Assembly: GCF_000280925.3 (NCBI RefSeq)
Contig: NZ_CP012109.1
Location: forward strand, 1,550,001 to 1,614,000
Origin: Myxococcus hansupus
GTDB taxonomy: Bacteria > Myxococcota > Myxococcia > Myxococcales > Myxococcaceae
DNA length: 64,000 nucleotides
Direction of reading: 5' to 3'
A program made the position numbers and the translations under genes. The notes beneath the pieces are model-generated. The model made no database searches, was not told where the DNA came from, and saw only the letters and a list, made by a program, of their open reading frames with translations. This document shows, piece after piece, positions 1 through 9,193 of the stretch. Position 1 is the first letter of the stretch; every line of letters starts with the position of its first letter.

Positions 1-165
1 CACGACGTGGCCATTGAGCCGTACCAATCGTGCGTGACGACGAGACACATTGCGTTCCGTCAGGCGGATGGTGTTTCCCTCCTGACGGCCAATGGTGATC
101 TCGTCACGCACGAAGGGAACGACAGTCTTGCGCCCCTCGTCGTCTTCGATGATGAGCTTCAGCAC
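1..165 (-). CDS. FHA-domain protein, N-terminal fragment (runs off the window)
   Basis: The first 55 codons of a gene continuing beyond base 1 are visible. The peptide starts VLKLIIEDDEGRKTVVPF and contains ITIGRQEGNTI and VSRRHARL, the phosphothreonine-binding Gly-Arg and Ser-x-x-His signatures of a forkhead-associated domain. FHA domains recognise phosphothreonine and are common in myxobacterial Ser/Thr kinase signalling. The GTG at 165 is preferred because the FHA fold begins there; an in-frame TTG further upstream is possible. The gene is divergent from the rhomboid gene. What follows the FHA domain lies outside the window, so the full function is unknown. Confidence 0.75.
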   Translation of the reverse strand, partial: MLKLIIEDDEGRKTVVPFVRDEITIGRQEGNTIRLTERNVSRRHARLVRLNGHVV

Positions 166-216
166 GGGTCCGATCCGCGTACAGTCATAGCAGAACGCCC
201 TTTCCCTGTACAAGCC

Positions 217-1878
217 ATGTATCCCCCTCAAAAGACAGGACTTTCTCCCGAGGAGGAGGGGCAGACGGGCGTGTTGTCCATCGGTCAATCGGCCGGTGAA
301 GTGCGACCCGGGGGGGTACCCTGGGTCACCCTGATCCTGGCCACCCTGCTGGGGGGCATCCATGCCGCGGCGCGTTCCATGGGACCGCTGGGGATGGACA
401 CCCTGCTGAGGTGGGGCGCGAAGGCGGGGCCCCTGGTCGTGGACGCGGGGCAGGGGTGGCGGCTCGTCACCGCCAACTTCCTCCACCGGGACCTGCTTCA
501 CCTGGGGCTCAACCTCCTGGTGTTGCTGGCGGCGGGCAGCGGCTTGGAGCGCCTCTGCCGGCGCCGGGACTATGTGGCGGTGCTGGCCGCGGCGGGGCTG
601 GCGACCATGGCGGGCTCCCTGGGCTGGTCGGGCGCGGTGAGCGTCGGGGCCTCCGGCATGGTGTACGGCTGTGTGGGGGCCTTGCTGGTGCTGGGCCGCC
701 GCCACCGGACCCGGCTGTCGTCGCGGTGGATGTCCGGGGAGGGGGCGCTGCCCACGGTGCTCGTCTTCCTCTGGATGGGGTGGACCTCGGTGGGCGTGGA
801 CAACGCGGGGCACCTCGGCGGGTTGCTCGCGGGGCTGCTGGCCGGCGTGTTCCTGGAGCTTCGCTGGGACGCCTCCTCGAGCTGGCGCCGGCCGGTGGGC
901 CTGGTGGCGGCGGCGGTGGTGCTGGCGTTCGCCGTCGTGGTGGAGCGCTCGGGCTGGCGCACGGAGCGGGATGATGGCTTCGGCATCTCGGTGTCGCTGC
1001 CCCAGGACTGGCGGAGCGAGGAGAACGGGCAGGGGCGGCGGGCCTTCTCCAACGGCCTGCCCGGCCGTGGCCGCGCGACCTTCTCCGCGGAGGCCATCGA
1101 GACGGGGGAGCCCGGAGACGGTTCGGTGCAGGCGCGGCAGTTCCAGCACGAGGTGTTGGTGCTCGAGGCGCCGGGGCCCGAGGGCCGGACGCTCAAGGTG
1201 ACGGGCCCCGTCTCGACGCGGGTGGCGGGACGGAGCGCGCAGCGGCTTCGCGCGGAGCTGGACGCGCCCGGTGGCGCCACGCACCTGATGGCCTTCTTCG
1301 TGCCTCGGGGCGAGTGGGTCTACCGGCTGGTGTTCACCTGGCCCGCGGCGTACCCCGCATATGAGGAGGTGGTGGGGCGCATGGTGGCGGAGCTGCGCTT
1401 CGACGAGCCCTCCGTCCTGCGCGAGGCGCGTGCCAGGGCCCTGTTGGTTCCCGGGGCGCCGGGACCCCTTCGCTCGCTGGGGGGCGTGCTGCGCCGGCTG
1501 GGTCTGCCCAGGGAGGCGGTGGGGCCGCTGACCGAGGCCGTGCGGCTGTCGCCAGCGCACGTGGAGACGCGGGTGGAGCTGGCGCGGGCGCTCCTCGAGG
1601 CCTCGCGCGTGGACGAGGGGTGTCACGCGGCGGCGGAGGCGCGGTTGTACGGACCTTCGGACACGGGGGCGCTGGAGGCGGGCGTGCGTTGCGAGCTGTC
1701 ACGCGGTGACGTCGCCAGGGCCCTGATGCGTCTGGTGGAGGCGCGCAGGGTGGATCCTCAAGACGCCCGGCTGCGCGCGGCGGAGCTGGCGCTGCGGACC
1801 GTGCTGGAGACCGCCCCTCCCGCCGCGAAAATCGGGTCGGAAAATGTAGGCGAAACTCCTGAGAATCATCGCAGATAA
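217..1878 (+). CDS. Rhomboid-family intramembrane serine protease with C-terminal TPR-like region
   Basis: A 553-residue membrane protein. After a polar N-terminus, residues about 30-240 form a hydrophobic six-helix-type region with the rhomboid dyad: Ser146 in GASGMVYG and His199 in NAGHLGGL. A soluble segment follows, and the last ~130 residues contain TPR-like helices (LGGVLRRLGLPREAVGPL). Rhomboids cleave transmembrane substrates within the membrane; the substrate here is unknown. ATG 217 is chosen because the upstream in-frame sequence lies over the start of the divergent FHA gene; its ribosome site is weak. Confidence 0.8.
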   Translation: MYPPQKTGLSPEEEGQTGVLSIGQSAGEVRPGGVPWVTLILATLLGGIHAAARSMGPLGMDTLLRWGAKAGPLVVDAGQGWRLVTANFLHRDLLHLGLNLLVLLAAGSGLERLCRRRDYVAVLAAAGLATMAGSLGWSGAVSVGASGMVYGCVGALLVLGRRHRTRLSSRWMSGEGALPTVLVFLWMGWTSVGVDNAGHLGGLLAGLLAGVFLELRWDASSSWRRPVGLVAAAVVLAFAVVVERSGWRTERDDGFGISVSLPQDWRSEENGQGRRAFSNGLPGRGRATFSAEAIETGEPGDGSVQARQFQHEVLVLEAPGPEGRTLKVTGPVSTRVAGRSAQRLRAELDAPGGATHLMAFFVPRGEWVYRLVFTWPAAYPAYEEVVGRMVAELRFDEPSVLREARARALLVPGAPGPLRSLGGVLRRLGLPREAVGPLTEAVRLSPAHVETRVELARALLEASRVDEGCHAAAEARLYGPSDTGALEAGVRCELSRGDVARALMRLVEARRVDPQDARLRAAELALRTVLETAPPAAKIGSENVGETPENHRR

Positions 1879-1919
1879 CCCCAATGTAGTCTTCAGGCAC
1901 ACGCCTAGGGGGGGACATC

Positions 1920-2495
1920 ATGCTGAGAATCTTTGGGAACAAGTCGTCCTATTCGTCCATCAAGCCACCGGTGTCGGACTTCAAGCCCGGCCCGGTCCTG
2001 GTGGAGGTCGGAGACCGGACGACCAATGCGCTTCAGCTCGGAGCGACCATCGCGAAGGGCGTGGGGGGCAAGAACGCGCCTTCGGAGCAGGTGAAGACGC
2101 CGACGCCGGTGATGAGCACGGTGGGCAGCATGTCGGGCACCGCGAACAACGCCATCAACGTGCTGGACACCTTCGAGTCGGGCGCGCGCGCCATCAAGGG
2201 CGGGCTGACGGGCAACATGCCTTCGGCGATGCCCTCGACGGTCGTCGGGAAGACGGTGGGCAAGCTCGTGCCGGGGCTGAACGTGCTGGGGACGGTGTCC
2301 TCGCTGTCCAACACGAAGGACGTGTTCTCCAACCCCAACTCCACGACGGCGCAGAAGACGCACGCGGTCATCGACTCGGCGACGTCCGTGCTCGCCTCGG
2401 TGCCCATCCCCAAGGTGGCGCTGGCGGGGACCCTCCTGAACGTGGTGAACAGCGCCTTCACGCCGTCCTCGACGCCACCCTCGACGAACAACTGA
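1920..2495 (+). CDS. Small protein of unknown function, Ser/Thr/Val-rich
   Basis: 191 residues starting MLRIFGNKSS, with a G-rich ribosome site just upstream (41 bases after the rhomboid stop). Composition is Ser-, Thr-, Val- and Gly-rich with few charges in the second half. The central and C-terminal parts contain weakly hydrophobic Gly/Ala/Val stretches (GKTVGKLVPGLNVLGTVSSL, VALAGTLLNVV), and the tail is Pro/Ser/Thr-rich. No signal peptide or known domain was recognised. It may be cotranscribed with the rhomboid gene. A perfect hairpin lies just after its stop. Confidence 0.6.
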   Translation: MLRIFGNKSSYSSIKPPVSDFKPGPVLVEVGDRTTNALQLGATIAKGVGGKNAPSEQVKTPTPVMSTVGSMSGTANNAINVLDTFESGARAIKGGLTGNMPSAMPSTVVGKTVGKLVPGLNVLGTVSSLSNTKDVFSNPNSTTAQKTHAVIDSATSVLASVPIPKVALAGTLLNVVNSAFTPSSTPPSTNN

Positions 2496-2504
2496 GCCGG
2501 AGCC

Positions 2505-2528
2505 GGGCGCTCCTTGGGGGGAGCGCCC
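2505..2528. terminator. Hairpin between convergent genes
   Basis: GGGCGCTCC (2505-2513) and GGAGCGCCC (2520-2528) form a perfect 9-bp stem with a TTGGGG loop. It lies in the 45-bp gap between convergent stop codons. No U-tract follows, so a bidirectional terminator is inferred from position and stem only. Confidence 0.55.
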
Positions 2529-2540
2529 GGGCGCCGTGCT

Positions 2541-3539
2541 TCAGTCCTCGTCCTTGAGCAGGAAGTCGTTGTTGATGACCTTGAACGACAGCCTGCCGCC
2601 GAGCGTGGGCGAGGGCCGCTCGACGAGCGGCCTCACCACGATGCCTTCCTTCCGGTGCTTCGTGCCCGTGTAGTGGCCCTGCGCGAGCTTCAGGTAGTGC
2701 TCCAGGCCGTGGTCGAACGTCCGCGCGGCCTCACCGGTGACGACGTGCTCCACCGGGACGGTGCGCAGGCCGTGCTCCGCGCAGAACGCGATGAAGTCCG
2801 CGTGCCCGAGGAAGTGGCCTGTCCGCGTGTCGTGCACGCTGAACACGAACAAATCCAACGCGTCCAAGCCCAGCCGGTTCTTCTGGATGCCCGGGCCACA
2901 CAGCTCGCCCTGCACGGCGAAGCCCGGCGGGAGCGCAGTGTCCAGCGCGTACCGCTCCGCCACGCGCCACACGGGGTTCGGCCCTCGCTTCAGGGCCCAG
3001 TTTCGCGAGCACGCCACCAACTCGCCTTCGAGCGTGCGGAAGAAGGTCCCGGACGTTCCGTCGAGCTTCGTCGTCACGAAGAAGTCGTGGCTTCGAAGCT
3101 CGTCCAGGACGCCGAGCGCCGACTGCAGCCGGATTTCATCCGTCTTCGGCACCTGACCCGGGAAGGGCCCGGCGACCTCGCGTGTGTCGGGCAGCGCCGG
3201 TTCGAACTTCACGACGCCCAGCGCGTCGCGCACGTCCGTCCCAAGCGGCGGAACCTCGCCGGGAAGAATGGATGTCGGCAGGGCGAGCCCCTGCGACAGC
3301 ACGCCTCGCAGCCGCACCGTCTTCACGCGAAAGCCTCGGGGCCGGAGGAACTCGGCCCAGGGCCGGCCCTCTGGCAGCAGGCTGTCGATTTCGAAGAAGA
3401 CACAGGCGTCACCTGGGGCGTATTCACCCTTCTTCACGACGACGTCCCAGCCCATGACCCGCGCCTTCAGGAGGGTGTCCGCTCCGGACACGGGCTCCAG
3501 GTGGTCAATGCGCTGAATCGAAACGAGCTTCCTCTCCAT
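2541..3539 (-). CDS. RNA ligase, DRB0094 (DraRnl) family
   Basis: 332 residues. The motif KLDG, with the putative nucleotidyl-lysine Lys158 in the context FFVTTKLDGTSG, and the later segments VQGELCGPGIQKN and EGIVVRP are nucleotidyltransferase motifs I, IV and V. The N-terminal ~100 residues (MERKLVSIQRIDHLEPVSGA) resemble the OB-type domain of the Deinococcus DraRnl group, which seals nicks in RNA. ATG 3539 is supported by a strong AGGAGGG site; longer in-frame starts extend into the neighbouring gene. It stands alone, with no kinase/phosphatase (Pnkp) partner nearby, so the biological substrate is unknown; RNA repair is inferred. Confidence 0.85.
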   Translation of the reverse strand: MERKLVSIQRIDHLEPVSGADTLLKARVMGWDVVVKKGEYAPGDACVFFEIDSLLPEGRPWAEFLRPRGFRVKTVRLRGVLSQGLALPTSILPGEVPPLGTDVRDALGVVKFEPALPDTREVAGPFPGQVPKTDEIRLQSALGVLDELRSHDFFVTTKLDGTSGTFFRTLEGELVACSRNWALKRGPNPVWRVAERYALDTALPPGFAVQGELCGPGIQKNRLGLDALDLFVFSVHDTRTGHFLGHADFIAFCAEHGLRTVPVEHVVTGEAARTFDHGLEHYLKLAQGHYTGTKHRKEGIVVRPLVERPSPTLGGRLSFKVINNDFLLKDED

Positions 3540-3619
3540 GCACCCTCCTTTCCACGGCGTCAGGCCGGGACCGGGGAGACGGAAGGTCTTCGGCGGAAAC
3601 TGACACGCCCGCGAGCCGC

Positions 3620-4489
3620 TCACCGCCGTGCGCCCAAGGCCCGCAGCGCGAGCCCCACGCTCGCCGTCCATTCACTGCGCCGGGCCAGCCCCGCGTCTCG
3701 GTGAGCGTAGGTGCCCGCCACCTGGAGCACCACCGGTTGGTCCGCCACGGCCATCACGACACGCTCCAGGCCGAGGTCCGCCCGCGCGCGGAAGTACACG
3801 CCGCGCTCGATGCCCAGGCTCCACCCCGCCAGCGCCGACGCGCGCAGGGCGGACAGGCCATCCGCCGACTCCAGCCCCGCGTCGAGCAGCAGCTCGGTGA
3901 AGGGCGCCACCGTGTGTTGCGCCCCGTCGCGGCCGCGCCGCACCACGTGGGCCGCCGAGGGGCCCACGCCCAGCCACATGCGCTCTGTCTCCGAGCGCAC
4001 CGGATCCAAGAGCAGCCCCACGCGCCCCGTCTCCAACGTCCAGCCCGGCCCTTCCCAGAAGCGGCGCTCCAGGTGGCCCAGGCGCGCCGCCACCGTCACG
4101 TCGAAAGGGAAGGGGATGCGAAGGGGCCTCGCGGTGGGCACCAGGATGAAGCCTTCCTCCAGATGCCGCCGCAGCGTCCCGTCATACGCGGTGAAGGTGA
4201 AGCCTCGCTGTTCACCGTCCCAGACCTCCGCGGTCAGCAGCCGGTGGTTGTTGAACCAGGGGGAGCCCTTGCTGCGGCTGCTCCTGCCCATCCGAATGTG
4301 CACGCCGGTGCGCACCGCCCGCGCCATCCCCGCGCCGGAGATGCGCGCGCGTGTCCCCAGTACGAGCCCATCTCCCAGGTCGAAGCAGATGGGATAGGGC
4401 TCGCCTCGCGCGTCCAGGGCCTGGCACGCGTCGTCGTCGGCGCCCGGCGCGGCGGTGGCCAGCAGCATCACCAGTCCGAGCATCAACAC
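3620..4489 (-). CDS. Secreted protein of unknown function, outer-membrane-like
   Basis: 289 residues from GTG 4489 (ATG 4483 also possible), four bases after the upstream stop and preceded by GGGAG. The N-terminus (VLMLGLVMLLATAAPGADDD) is a typical signal peptide. The mature part shows alternating strands and aromatic residues, ending in EWTASVGLALRALGA, similar to the ends of outer-membrane or periplasmic beta-proteins. The last ~45 residues resemble the end of the upstream gene's product, so the two are probably diverged paralogues acting together. No catalytic motif is visible. Confidence 0.65.
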   Translation of the reverse strand: MLMLGLVMLLATAAPGADDDACQALDARGEPYPICFDLGDGLVLGTRARISGAGMARAVRTGVHIRMGRSSRSKGSPWFNNHRLLTAEVWDGEQRGFTFTAYDGTLRRHLEEGFILVPTARPLRIPFPFDVTVAARLGHLERRFWEGPGWTLETGRVGLLLDPVRSETERMWLGVGPSAAHVVRRGRDGAQHTVAPFTELLLDAGLESADGLSALRASALAGWSLGIERGVYFRARADLGLERVVMAVADQPVVLQVAGTYAHRDAGLARRSEWTASVGLALRALGARR

Positions 4490-4493
4490 GCGC

Positions 4494-5705
4494 CTACTCC
4501 CTCGCCGCGACCGCGATGGGGGCGGAGCGCCGCGCGGGAGCCCACAGCGAGAAACGCAGCCCGGCGGACGCGGACCACTCCCATCGCTCGGGAACGCCGG
4601 CGATGTCGTCACGTCTCACGCCGCGCCCGTCCACGAGCAGGCTCAGGGGCTGGTCGTTGATGGCCAGGAGGATGACTTCGTAGCCGGCCTGGACCCGCAG
4701 GCGCTCGGGCCGCCGGGGACGGCCCTCCACCCGGGGCGCCAGCAGCAGCGTCTCCACCTCCGCGCTCATCCGAAAGTGGTGGAAGCCGTCTGGGTCCAGC
4801 GTCACGTCCCCCTCCAGCGCCGCGGAGGGCGCGACGGCGTTGAAGCCATGCACCAGGTCGCTTTCGACGCCCGTGCCGGCGCGCACGCGGACGTAGGACA
4901 CCAAATCCCGCGAGTGCCACAGGTCGACCGAGGCCTGGACGGCGCCCAACGAGAGGAAGCGCGCCACCTGGCCGTCACGCTTCAGTTGCTCCAGGTGGAG
5001 CGCCTCCATCCAGAGCCCCATGTTGAGGTAGAGGTCATGCCGCCGCGGCTTGCCCAGGAACGTGGTGACGCGCAGCAGTGGGTCCTCGCGCTGGATGCTG
5101 AAGTCGTAGCGCGCCAGCGTCAGGTCGAGCGAATGCACGCCCAGGTGTAGCTCGGTCTCCAGGAACCGGAGCCGGTGCAGCGTCTTGTCGCCTCGCGTGG
5201 GCACCTCCACCGCGATGCCGAAGTCGGCGCGCATGCGGTGCATTACCTGCCCGTCATGGGACATGGGCGCCCAGGCGCCTCCCAGCCACACGCGGCGGTT
5301 GAGGTCGAAGTTGAACTGCATCACCCGCCCGCGCTCGTCCCGGTACCAGCCCGGTGGCGCGTCCGCGCGCGCGGGCTCCATCCGGTACGTCTTCACCCGC
5401 TCCGCCGTCTCTTCATCGAACGAGACGGAGCAGTGCGTCGCGCGCGCCACGGGCCGGTCGGTTTCCACGCCGTCGGCGCCCAGCTCCCGCACGGGCGCGA
5501 CGCGGCAGCGCTGGGCGTCGTCGTCGCACTGGGCCCGCCACGCTCCGGAGGGCACGTGCTGGGTGGGCGGCAGCATCAGGCACGCGGTGGGGGCGCCCCA
5601 CGTCAGCGCGGGGAGCGGGAAGGACGGCGGCTGGAGGACGGGGGCCTCGCTCCCTGGCTGCGCGAGCAAGAGGGCGCCGACCAGGGGCAGTGTGGGGGCG
5701 AGCAT
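4494..5705 (-). CDS. Secreted protein of unknown function, paralogous tail to its downstream neighbour
   Basis: 403 residues from ATG 5705 with a GAGGAG site upstream. The signal peptide is MLAPTLPLVGALLLAQPG. The protein is rich in Arg, Asp and strand-forming residues; one segment (YRDERGRVMQFNFDLNRRVW) looks like the start of a beta-barrel or beta-sandwich. Its end (EWSASAGLRFSLWAP) matches the end of the next gene (EWTASVGLALRALGA). The first gene of a two-gene operon with a four-base gap. The function is unknown; cell-envelope location is inferred from the signal peptide. Confidence 0.65.
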   Translation of the reverse strand: MLAPTLPLVGALLLAQPGSEAPVLQPPSFPLPALTWGAPTACLMLPPTQHVPSGAWRAQCDDDAQRCRVAPVRELGADGVETDRPVARATHCSVSFDEETAERVKTYRMEPARADAPPGWYRDERGRVMQFNFDLNRRVWLGGAWAPMSHDGQVMHRMRADFGIAVEVPTRGDKTLHRLRFLETELHLGVHSLDLTLARYDFSIQREDPLLRVTTFLGKPRRHDLYLNMGLWMEALHLEQLKRDGQVARFLSLGAVQASVDLWHSRDLVSYVRVRAGTGVESDLVHGFNAVAPSAALEGDVTLDPDGFHHFRMSAEVETLLLAPRVEGRPRRPERLRVQAGYEVILLAINDQPLSLLVDGRGVRRDDIAGVPERWEWSASAGLRFSLWAPARRSAPIAVAARE

Positions 5706-5972
5706 GGAGGTCTCCTCGGCGTCGGCGTCCCGTCGACCTCGGGAAGCGTTGCCGGGGCCGGGCGTTTCAAGCGCCGTGCCCCTGCCCGGGAGTCGTGCTT
5801 TCGCGGGGTTGGCGTTCCTGTCGTGTACAGGCGCCTGCACAGCGGCGCGCAGTCAGGCTCACGTCAGTGGTCATGGCCGTGGTCGACCGGAGAGGGCGGC
5901 GGGGATATAACGCCGCGTCCTGCCGAGGGTGGGCCGTCCCACCGCCCGGAACGTCTCAAGGAGCTTCAGTCC
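5706..5972. promoter_or_regulatory. Divergent intergenic region, probable promoters
   Basis: 267 bases without a gene, between divergently transcribed genes. It holds a TATAAC-like hexamer in GGGGATATAACGCC near 5904 and, at about 5925-5942, a short inverted repeat GGTGGG/CCCACC, both on the glycosyltransferase side. No convincing -35 element was found. Promoters in both directions are inferred from gene arrangement. Confidence 0.35.
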
Positions 5973-8276
5973 GTGGAGAGCGAAGTCGAACAGCAGCAGG
6001 AGCAGACCTTCACCGAGGCCATCCTCGGCAAGGACTTCTTCGAGGCGAAATGGGCGAAGCGGTGGCTGGAGCTGTCCTTCAGCCTGCGCGTCGTGACGGC
6101 CACCGCGGGCTTCGCGGCCCTGCTCTTCCTCCCCTACCTGGGCGCGGTGGGGCTCTGGGACTGCTGGGAGACGCACTACGGCGAAGTCGCGCGGATGATG
6201 ATTGTCCGCCAGGACTACGTGTACCCCTTCTGGGAAGGCTCCTGGTTCTTCTCCAAGCCGCCGCTCACCATGTGGATGCAGGCGCTGGGGATGAACGCGG
6301 CGGGGGCGGTGAACCCCGACGGGGTGCTCGGGCGGTACATGGAATGGGGCATGCGGATGCCCTTCGCGATTCTGAGCATCGCTGCGGTGGCGCTGTTGTC
6401 CCTGGCGGTGGCGCGCGTGGTGTCCAAGCGCGCGGGCCTGGCCACGGGCTTCGTGCTGGCCACCATGCCGCTGTACTTCCTCCTCACGCGGCAGACGGTG
6501 ACGGACACGCCCTTCGTCACCACGTTCATCTGCGCCATGGCGTGCGCGCTCATTGGCCAGTTGGATGCGACGACGAAGCACCGCGCGGCCTGGTGGTACG
6601 GCTTCTACTTCTTCGCGGGCCTGGCCTCGCTGGCCAAGGGCATCCTGGGCGTGGGGCTCCCCGCCGTCATCCTGGCGCTCTACGCGGCCCTGTCCGTCAT
6701 CCCCTGGGACAGCGCCAGCCTGGACGCGCACCTGCGGTGGCTCACGCAGTCCAGCTTCCGCAAGGACGTGCGCGAGGGCCGTCAGCCCATGCCCGTGCTG
6801 TGGGGGCAGATGTTCAAGATGCACCTGGGCACGGGCATCCTGGTGTTCTTCGCGGTGGCGGGCCCCTGGTACCTGACGCTGTCCCTGTTCGGCTCCGTGG
6901 ACGACGAGGGCAAGCTCTTCTGGTACCGCTTCTTCGTGCACGACCACCTCAACCGCCTCACGGCGGGCGTGCACACCACCACGCCGGGCGGCACGTTCAT
7001 CTACTTCATCGAGCAGGGTGGCTTCGCCATCTTCCCGTGGGTGGCGCTGCTGCCCGGTGCCTTCTCGGTGGTGGCGCGGATGAAGCTGCGCTCGGAGAAG
7101 GCGGCGGACCACCTGGCCATCATCGCGGTGCTGTGGGTGGCCTTCTCGTTCTGGCTGCTGTCCTCCAGCGCCACGAAGTTCCACCACTACGTGTTCCCGG
7201 TGCTGCCGGGCGTGGCCGTCCTCCTGGCGCTGTTCATCGACCGGCTGTGGGAAGAGGGCATCTCCGCGCACGCGGTGAGCCTCATCTTCGGGCTGCTGCT
7301 CTTCGTCCTGGTGGGGAAGAACATCGCGGAGAACCCGAAGATCTTCACCGACCTGTTCGTCTACAACTACGACCGGCCCTATCCGCAGGACCTGGTGACC
7401 AAGCCCATCGCCTTCTTCGCCTCGCGTCCGCTGTGGACCGGCGACCTGGTGACGCTGGTGCTGCTGGGCTTCGGCGTCTACCTCTCCTTCGACGCCTTCT
7501 CCGCGAAGGGCCGGGCCCGCACGACGCCGAGCGCCCGCGCGGTGGCGCTGCTGCTGCTGCTGGGCGGCGTGGCCACCCTGGGCGCGGTGAGCGCGCAGGC
7601 GCAGGTGTCCGCCAAGGCCCTGGTGGGCGTGGCGGTGGTCATCGTGGCCGCCTACCTGGGCTGGGAGTCGCTCCGGGCGAACGCGGCGTCGCGCGCGTCG
7701 CTCCAGACGCTGGCCGGCGTGCTGGCGGTGGTGGGCGTGCTGCTGGCGGTGCGGGGCTTCCGTCAGCCGGCGGCGGAGGACTCGCTGCTCAAGGCGCTGT
7801 CGGAGCCGGTGAACATCAAGAAGTCGCTGGGCTTCACCTTCGCGGTGGCGGGCGGCATGGCGGTGGTGGCGTCGCTGATGCGGGCGCGGGCGATGCTGTT
7901 CGGCACCTTCTGGGTGCTCGCGGCGGGCATGGCCCTGTGGTTCAACTGGAGCCACTGGGTGGACCTGTCTCACCACTGGACGCAGCGCGACCTCTTCTGG
8001 CGGTACTACGCGCAGCGCCAGCCGGGCGAGCCCATTATCGCGTACATGATGAACTGGCGCGGCGAGACGCTCTACTCGCAGAACACGGTGGAGCAGTACC
8101 GCGCGTCGGACGCCAACGCGCGCATGCGCGCCACCGCGATGCGCCCTGGCCGGACGTGGGCCCTGGTGGAGCACAACCGGCTCAACCTGCTGCGCACCGC
8201 GGTGGGCTCGGACAAGGTCGTCACGCCGGTGGACCGCGACATCAACAACAAGTTCCTCCTGGTGACCATCGATTGA
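5973..8276 (+). CDS. GT39/ArnT-type membrane glycosyltransferase
   Basis: 767 residues from GTG 5973, preceded by AAGGAG. After a ~45-residue cytoplasmic N-terminus come 10-13 hydrophobic helices. The first loop contains DCWETHYGEVARMM, and the following YPFWEGSWFFSKPPL is typical of ArnT/PMT-like (GT-C fold) enzymes that transfer sugars from polyprenyl-phosphate donors; the acidic residue in the first loop is the usual catalytic site. The C-terminal third is a second hydrophobic block and a short soluble domain. The downstream ABC ATPase overlaps it by four bases, suggesting coupled expression. The acceptor (lipid, polymer or protein) is unknown. Confidence 0.8.
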   Translation: MESEVEQQQEQTFTEAILGKDFFEAKWAKRWLELSFSLRVVTATAGFAALLFLPYLGAVGLWDCWETHYGEVARMMIVRQDYVYPFWEGSWFFSKPPLTMWMQALGMNAAGAVNPDGVLGRYMEWGMRMPFAILSIAAVALLSLAVARVVSKRAGLATGFVLATMPLYFLLTRQTVTDTPFVTTFICAMACALIGQLDATTKHRAAWWYGFYFFAGLASLAKGILGVGLPAVILALYAALSVIPWDSASLDAHLRWLTQSSFRKDVREGRQPMPVLWGQMFKMHLGTGILVFFAVAGPWYLTLSLFGSVDDEGKLFWYRFFVHDHLNRLTAGVHTTTPGGTFIYFIEQGGFAIFPWVALLPGAFSVVARMKLRSEKAADHLAIIAVLWVAFSFWLLSSSATKFHHYVFPVLPGVAVLLALFIDRLWEEGISAHAVSLIFGLLLFVLVGKNIAENPKIFTDLFVYNYDRPYPQDLVTKPIAFFASRPLWTGDLVTLVLLGFGVYLSFDAFSAKGRARTTPSARAVALLLLLGGVATLGAVSAQAQVSAKALVGVAVVIVAAYLGWESLRANAASRASLQTLAGVLAVVGVLLAVRGFRQPAAEDSLLKALSEPVNIKKSLGFTFAVAGGMAVVASLMRARAMLFGTFWVLAAGMALWFNWSHWVDLSHHWTQRDLFWRYYAQRQPGEPIIAYMMNWRGETLYSQNTVEQYRASDANARMRATAMRPGRTWALVEHNRLNLLRTAVGSDKVVTPVDRDINNKFLLVTID

Positions 8277-9190
8277 GCGGCATCCACGTCGAGGGGTTGG
8301 GGAAGCGCTTTGGCGACCGGGTGGCCGTGGAAGCGCTGTCCTTCCACGTGCGGCCCGGAGAAGTCTTCGGGCTGCTCGGCCCCAACGGCGCGGGCAAGAC
8401 GACCACGGTGCGCATGCTCACCGGGCTGCTGCGCCCCACCGAGGGCGAGGCCACCGTGTGGGGCCACCGGGTGGACGGCGACGGCGAGCCGCTGCGCAAG
8501 GTGGTGGGGCTGCTCACCGAGCAACCCGGCCTCTACGACAGGCTCACCGCGCGGCAGAACCTGCGCTTCTTCATGAAGCTGCACGAACTGGATGAGGCCG
8601 CCGTCTGGCCCCGGGCCCAGCATTACCTGGCGCGCTTCGGGCTGGGCGGACGCGAAGAGGAGCCGGTGGGCGGCTTCTCCAAGGGCATGCGGCAGAAGCT
8701 GGCCATCGTCCGGACCCTGGTGCACGACCCGAAGGTCATCTTCCTGGACGAGCCCACCAGCGGCCTGGACCCGGAGTCCGCGCGCACCGTGCGCGACGCC
8801 GTGGCGGAGCTGGCGTCCGAGGGGCGCACCATCATCCTGTGTTCGCACAACCTGGCCGAGGTGGAGCGCCTGTGTGAGCGCGTGGCGGTGGTGAAGCGCC
8901 GCCTGCTGGCCATCGGGCCCATCCGCGAGCTGCGGCACGCGGGGCAGGCGCTGGAGGTGCGCGTGGAGGGGGAGGCGGAGCGCTTCCGCGACGCGCTGGC
9001 CCAGCTCCCCTTCGCGCCCAACGTGCTGGCCGAAGGGCCGCGGCTGCGCGTCATGTTGGCGGAGGACGCGCACGCGCCCGACGTGGTGGCGTGCCTGGTG
9101 GGCGCGGGGGCTCGGGTCCACAGCGCGGTCCCCACGCAGCGTCCGTTGGAAGAGGTCTACCTGGAGTTGCTGCGCGAGGGGAGGGGGTAG
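8273..9190 (+). CDS. ABC transporter ATP-binding protein (ABC-2 exporter type)
   Basis: 305 residues from a TTG start overlapping the preceding stop (TTGA). Visible motifs are Walker A GPNGAGKTT, signature FSKGMRQK, Walker B VIFLDEPTSGLD and an H-loop SHN. The ~80-residue tail after the nucleotide-binding domain is the regulatory extension common in DrrA/NatA/CcmA-like ATPases. It pairs with the permease three bases downstream and, by operon context, probably exports a lipid-linked or glycosylated product of the upstream glycosyltransferase. The substrate is inferred, not shown. Confidence 0.9.
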   Translation: MSGIHVEGLGKRFGDRVAVEALSFHVRPGEVFGLLGPNGAGKTTTVRMLTGLLRPTEGEATVWGHRVDGDGEPLRKVVGLLTEQPGLYDRLTARQNLRFFMKLHELDEAAVWPRAQHYLARFGLGGREEEPVGGFSKGMRQKLAIVRTLVHDPKVIFLDEPTSGLDPESARTVRDAVAELASEGRTIILCSHNLAEVERLCERVAVVKRRLLAIGPIRELRHAGQALEVRVEGEAERFRDALAQLPFAPNVLAEGPRLRVMLAEDAHAPDVVACLVGAGARVHSAVPTQRPLEEVYLELLREGRG

Positions 9191-9193
9191 CCC

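Noticed and set aside
1..216. N-terminal extension of the rhomboid protein reading from base 7
   Set aside because: The stretch encodes an FHA domain on the other strand, and the extension shows no family similarity.
5871..8174. Long minus-strand frame opposite the glycosyltransferase
   Set aside because: Typical high-GC third-position shadow; the opposite strand has clear membrane-protein and family motifs. The same applies to long minus frames over 43.6-49.0 kb and 61.1-62.9 kb.
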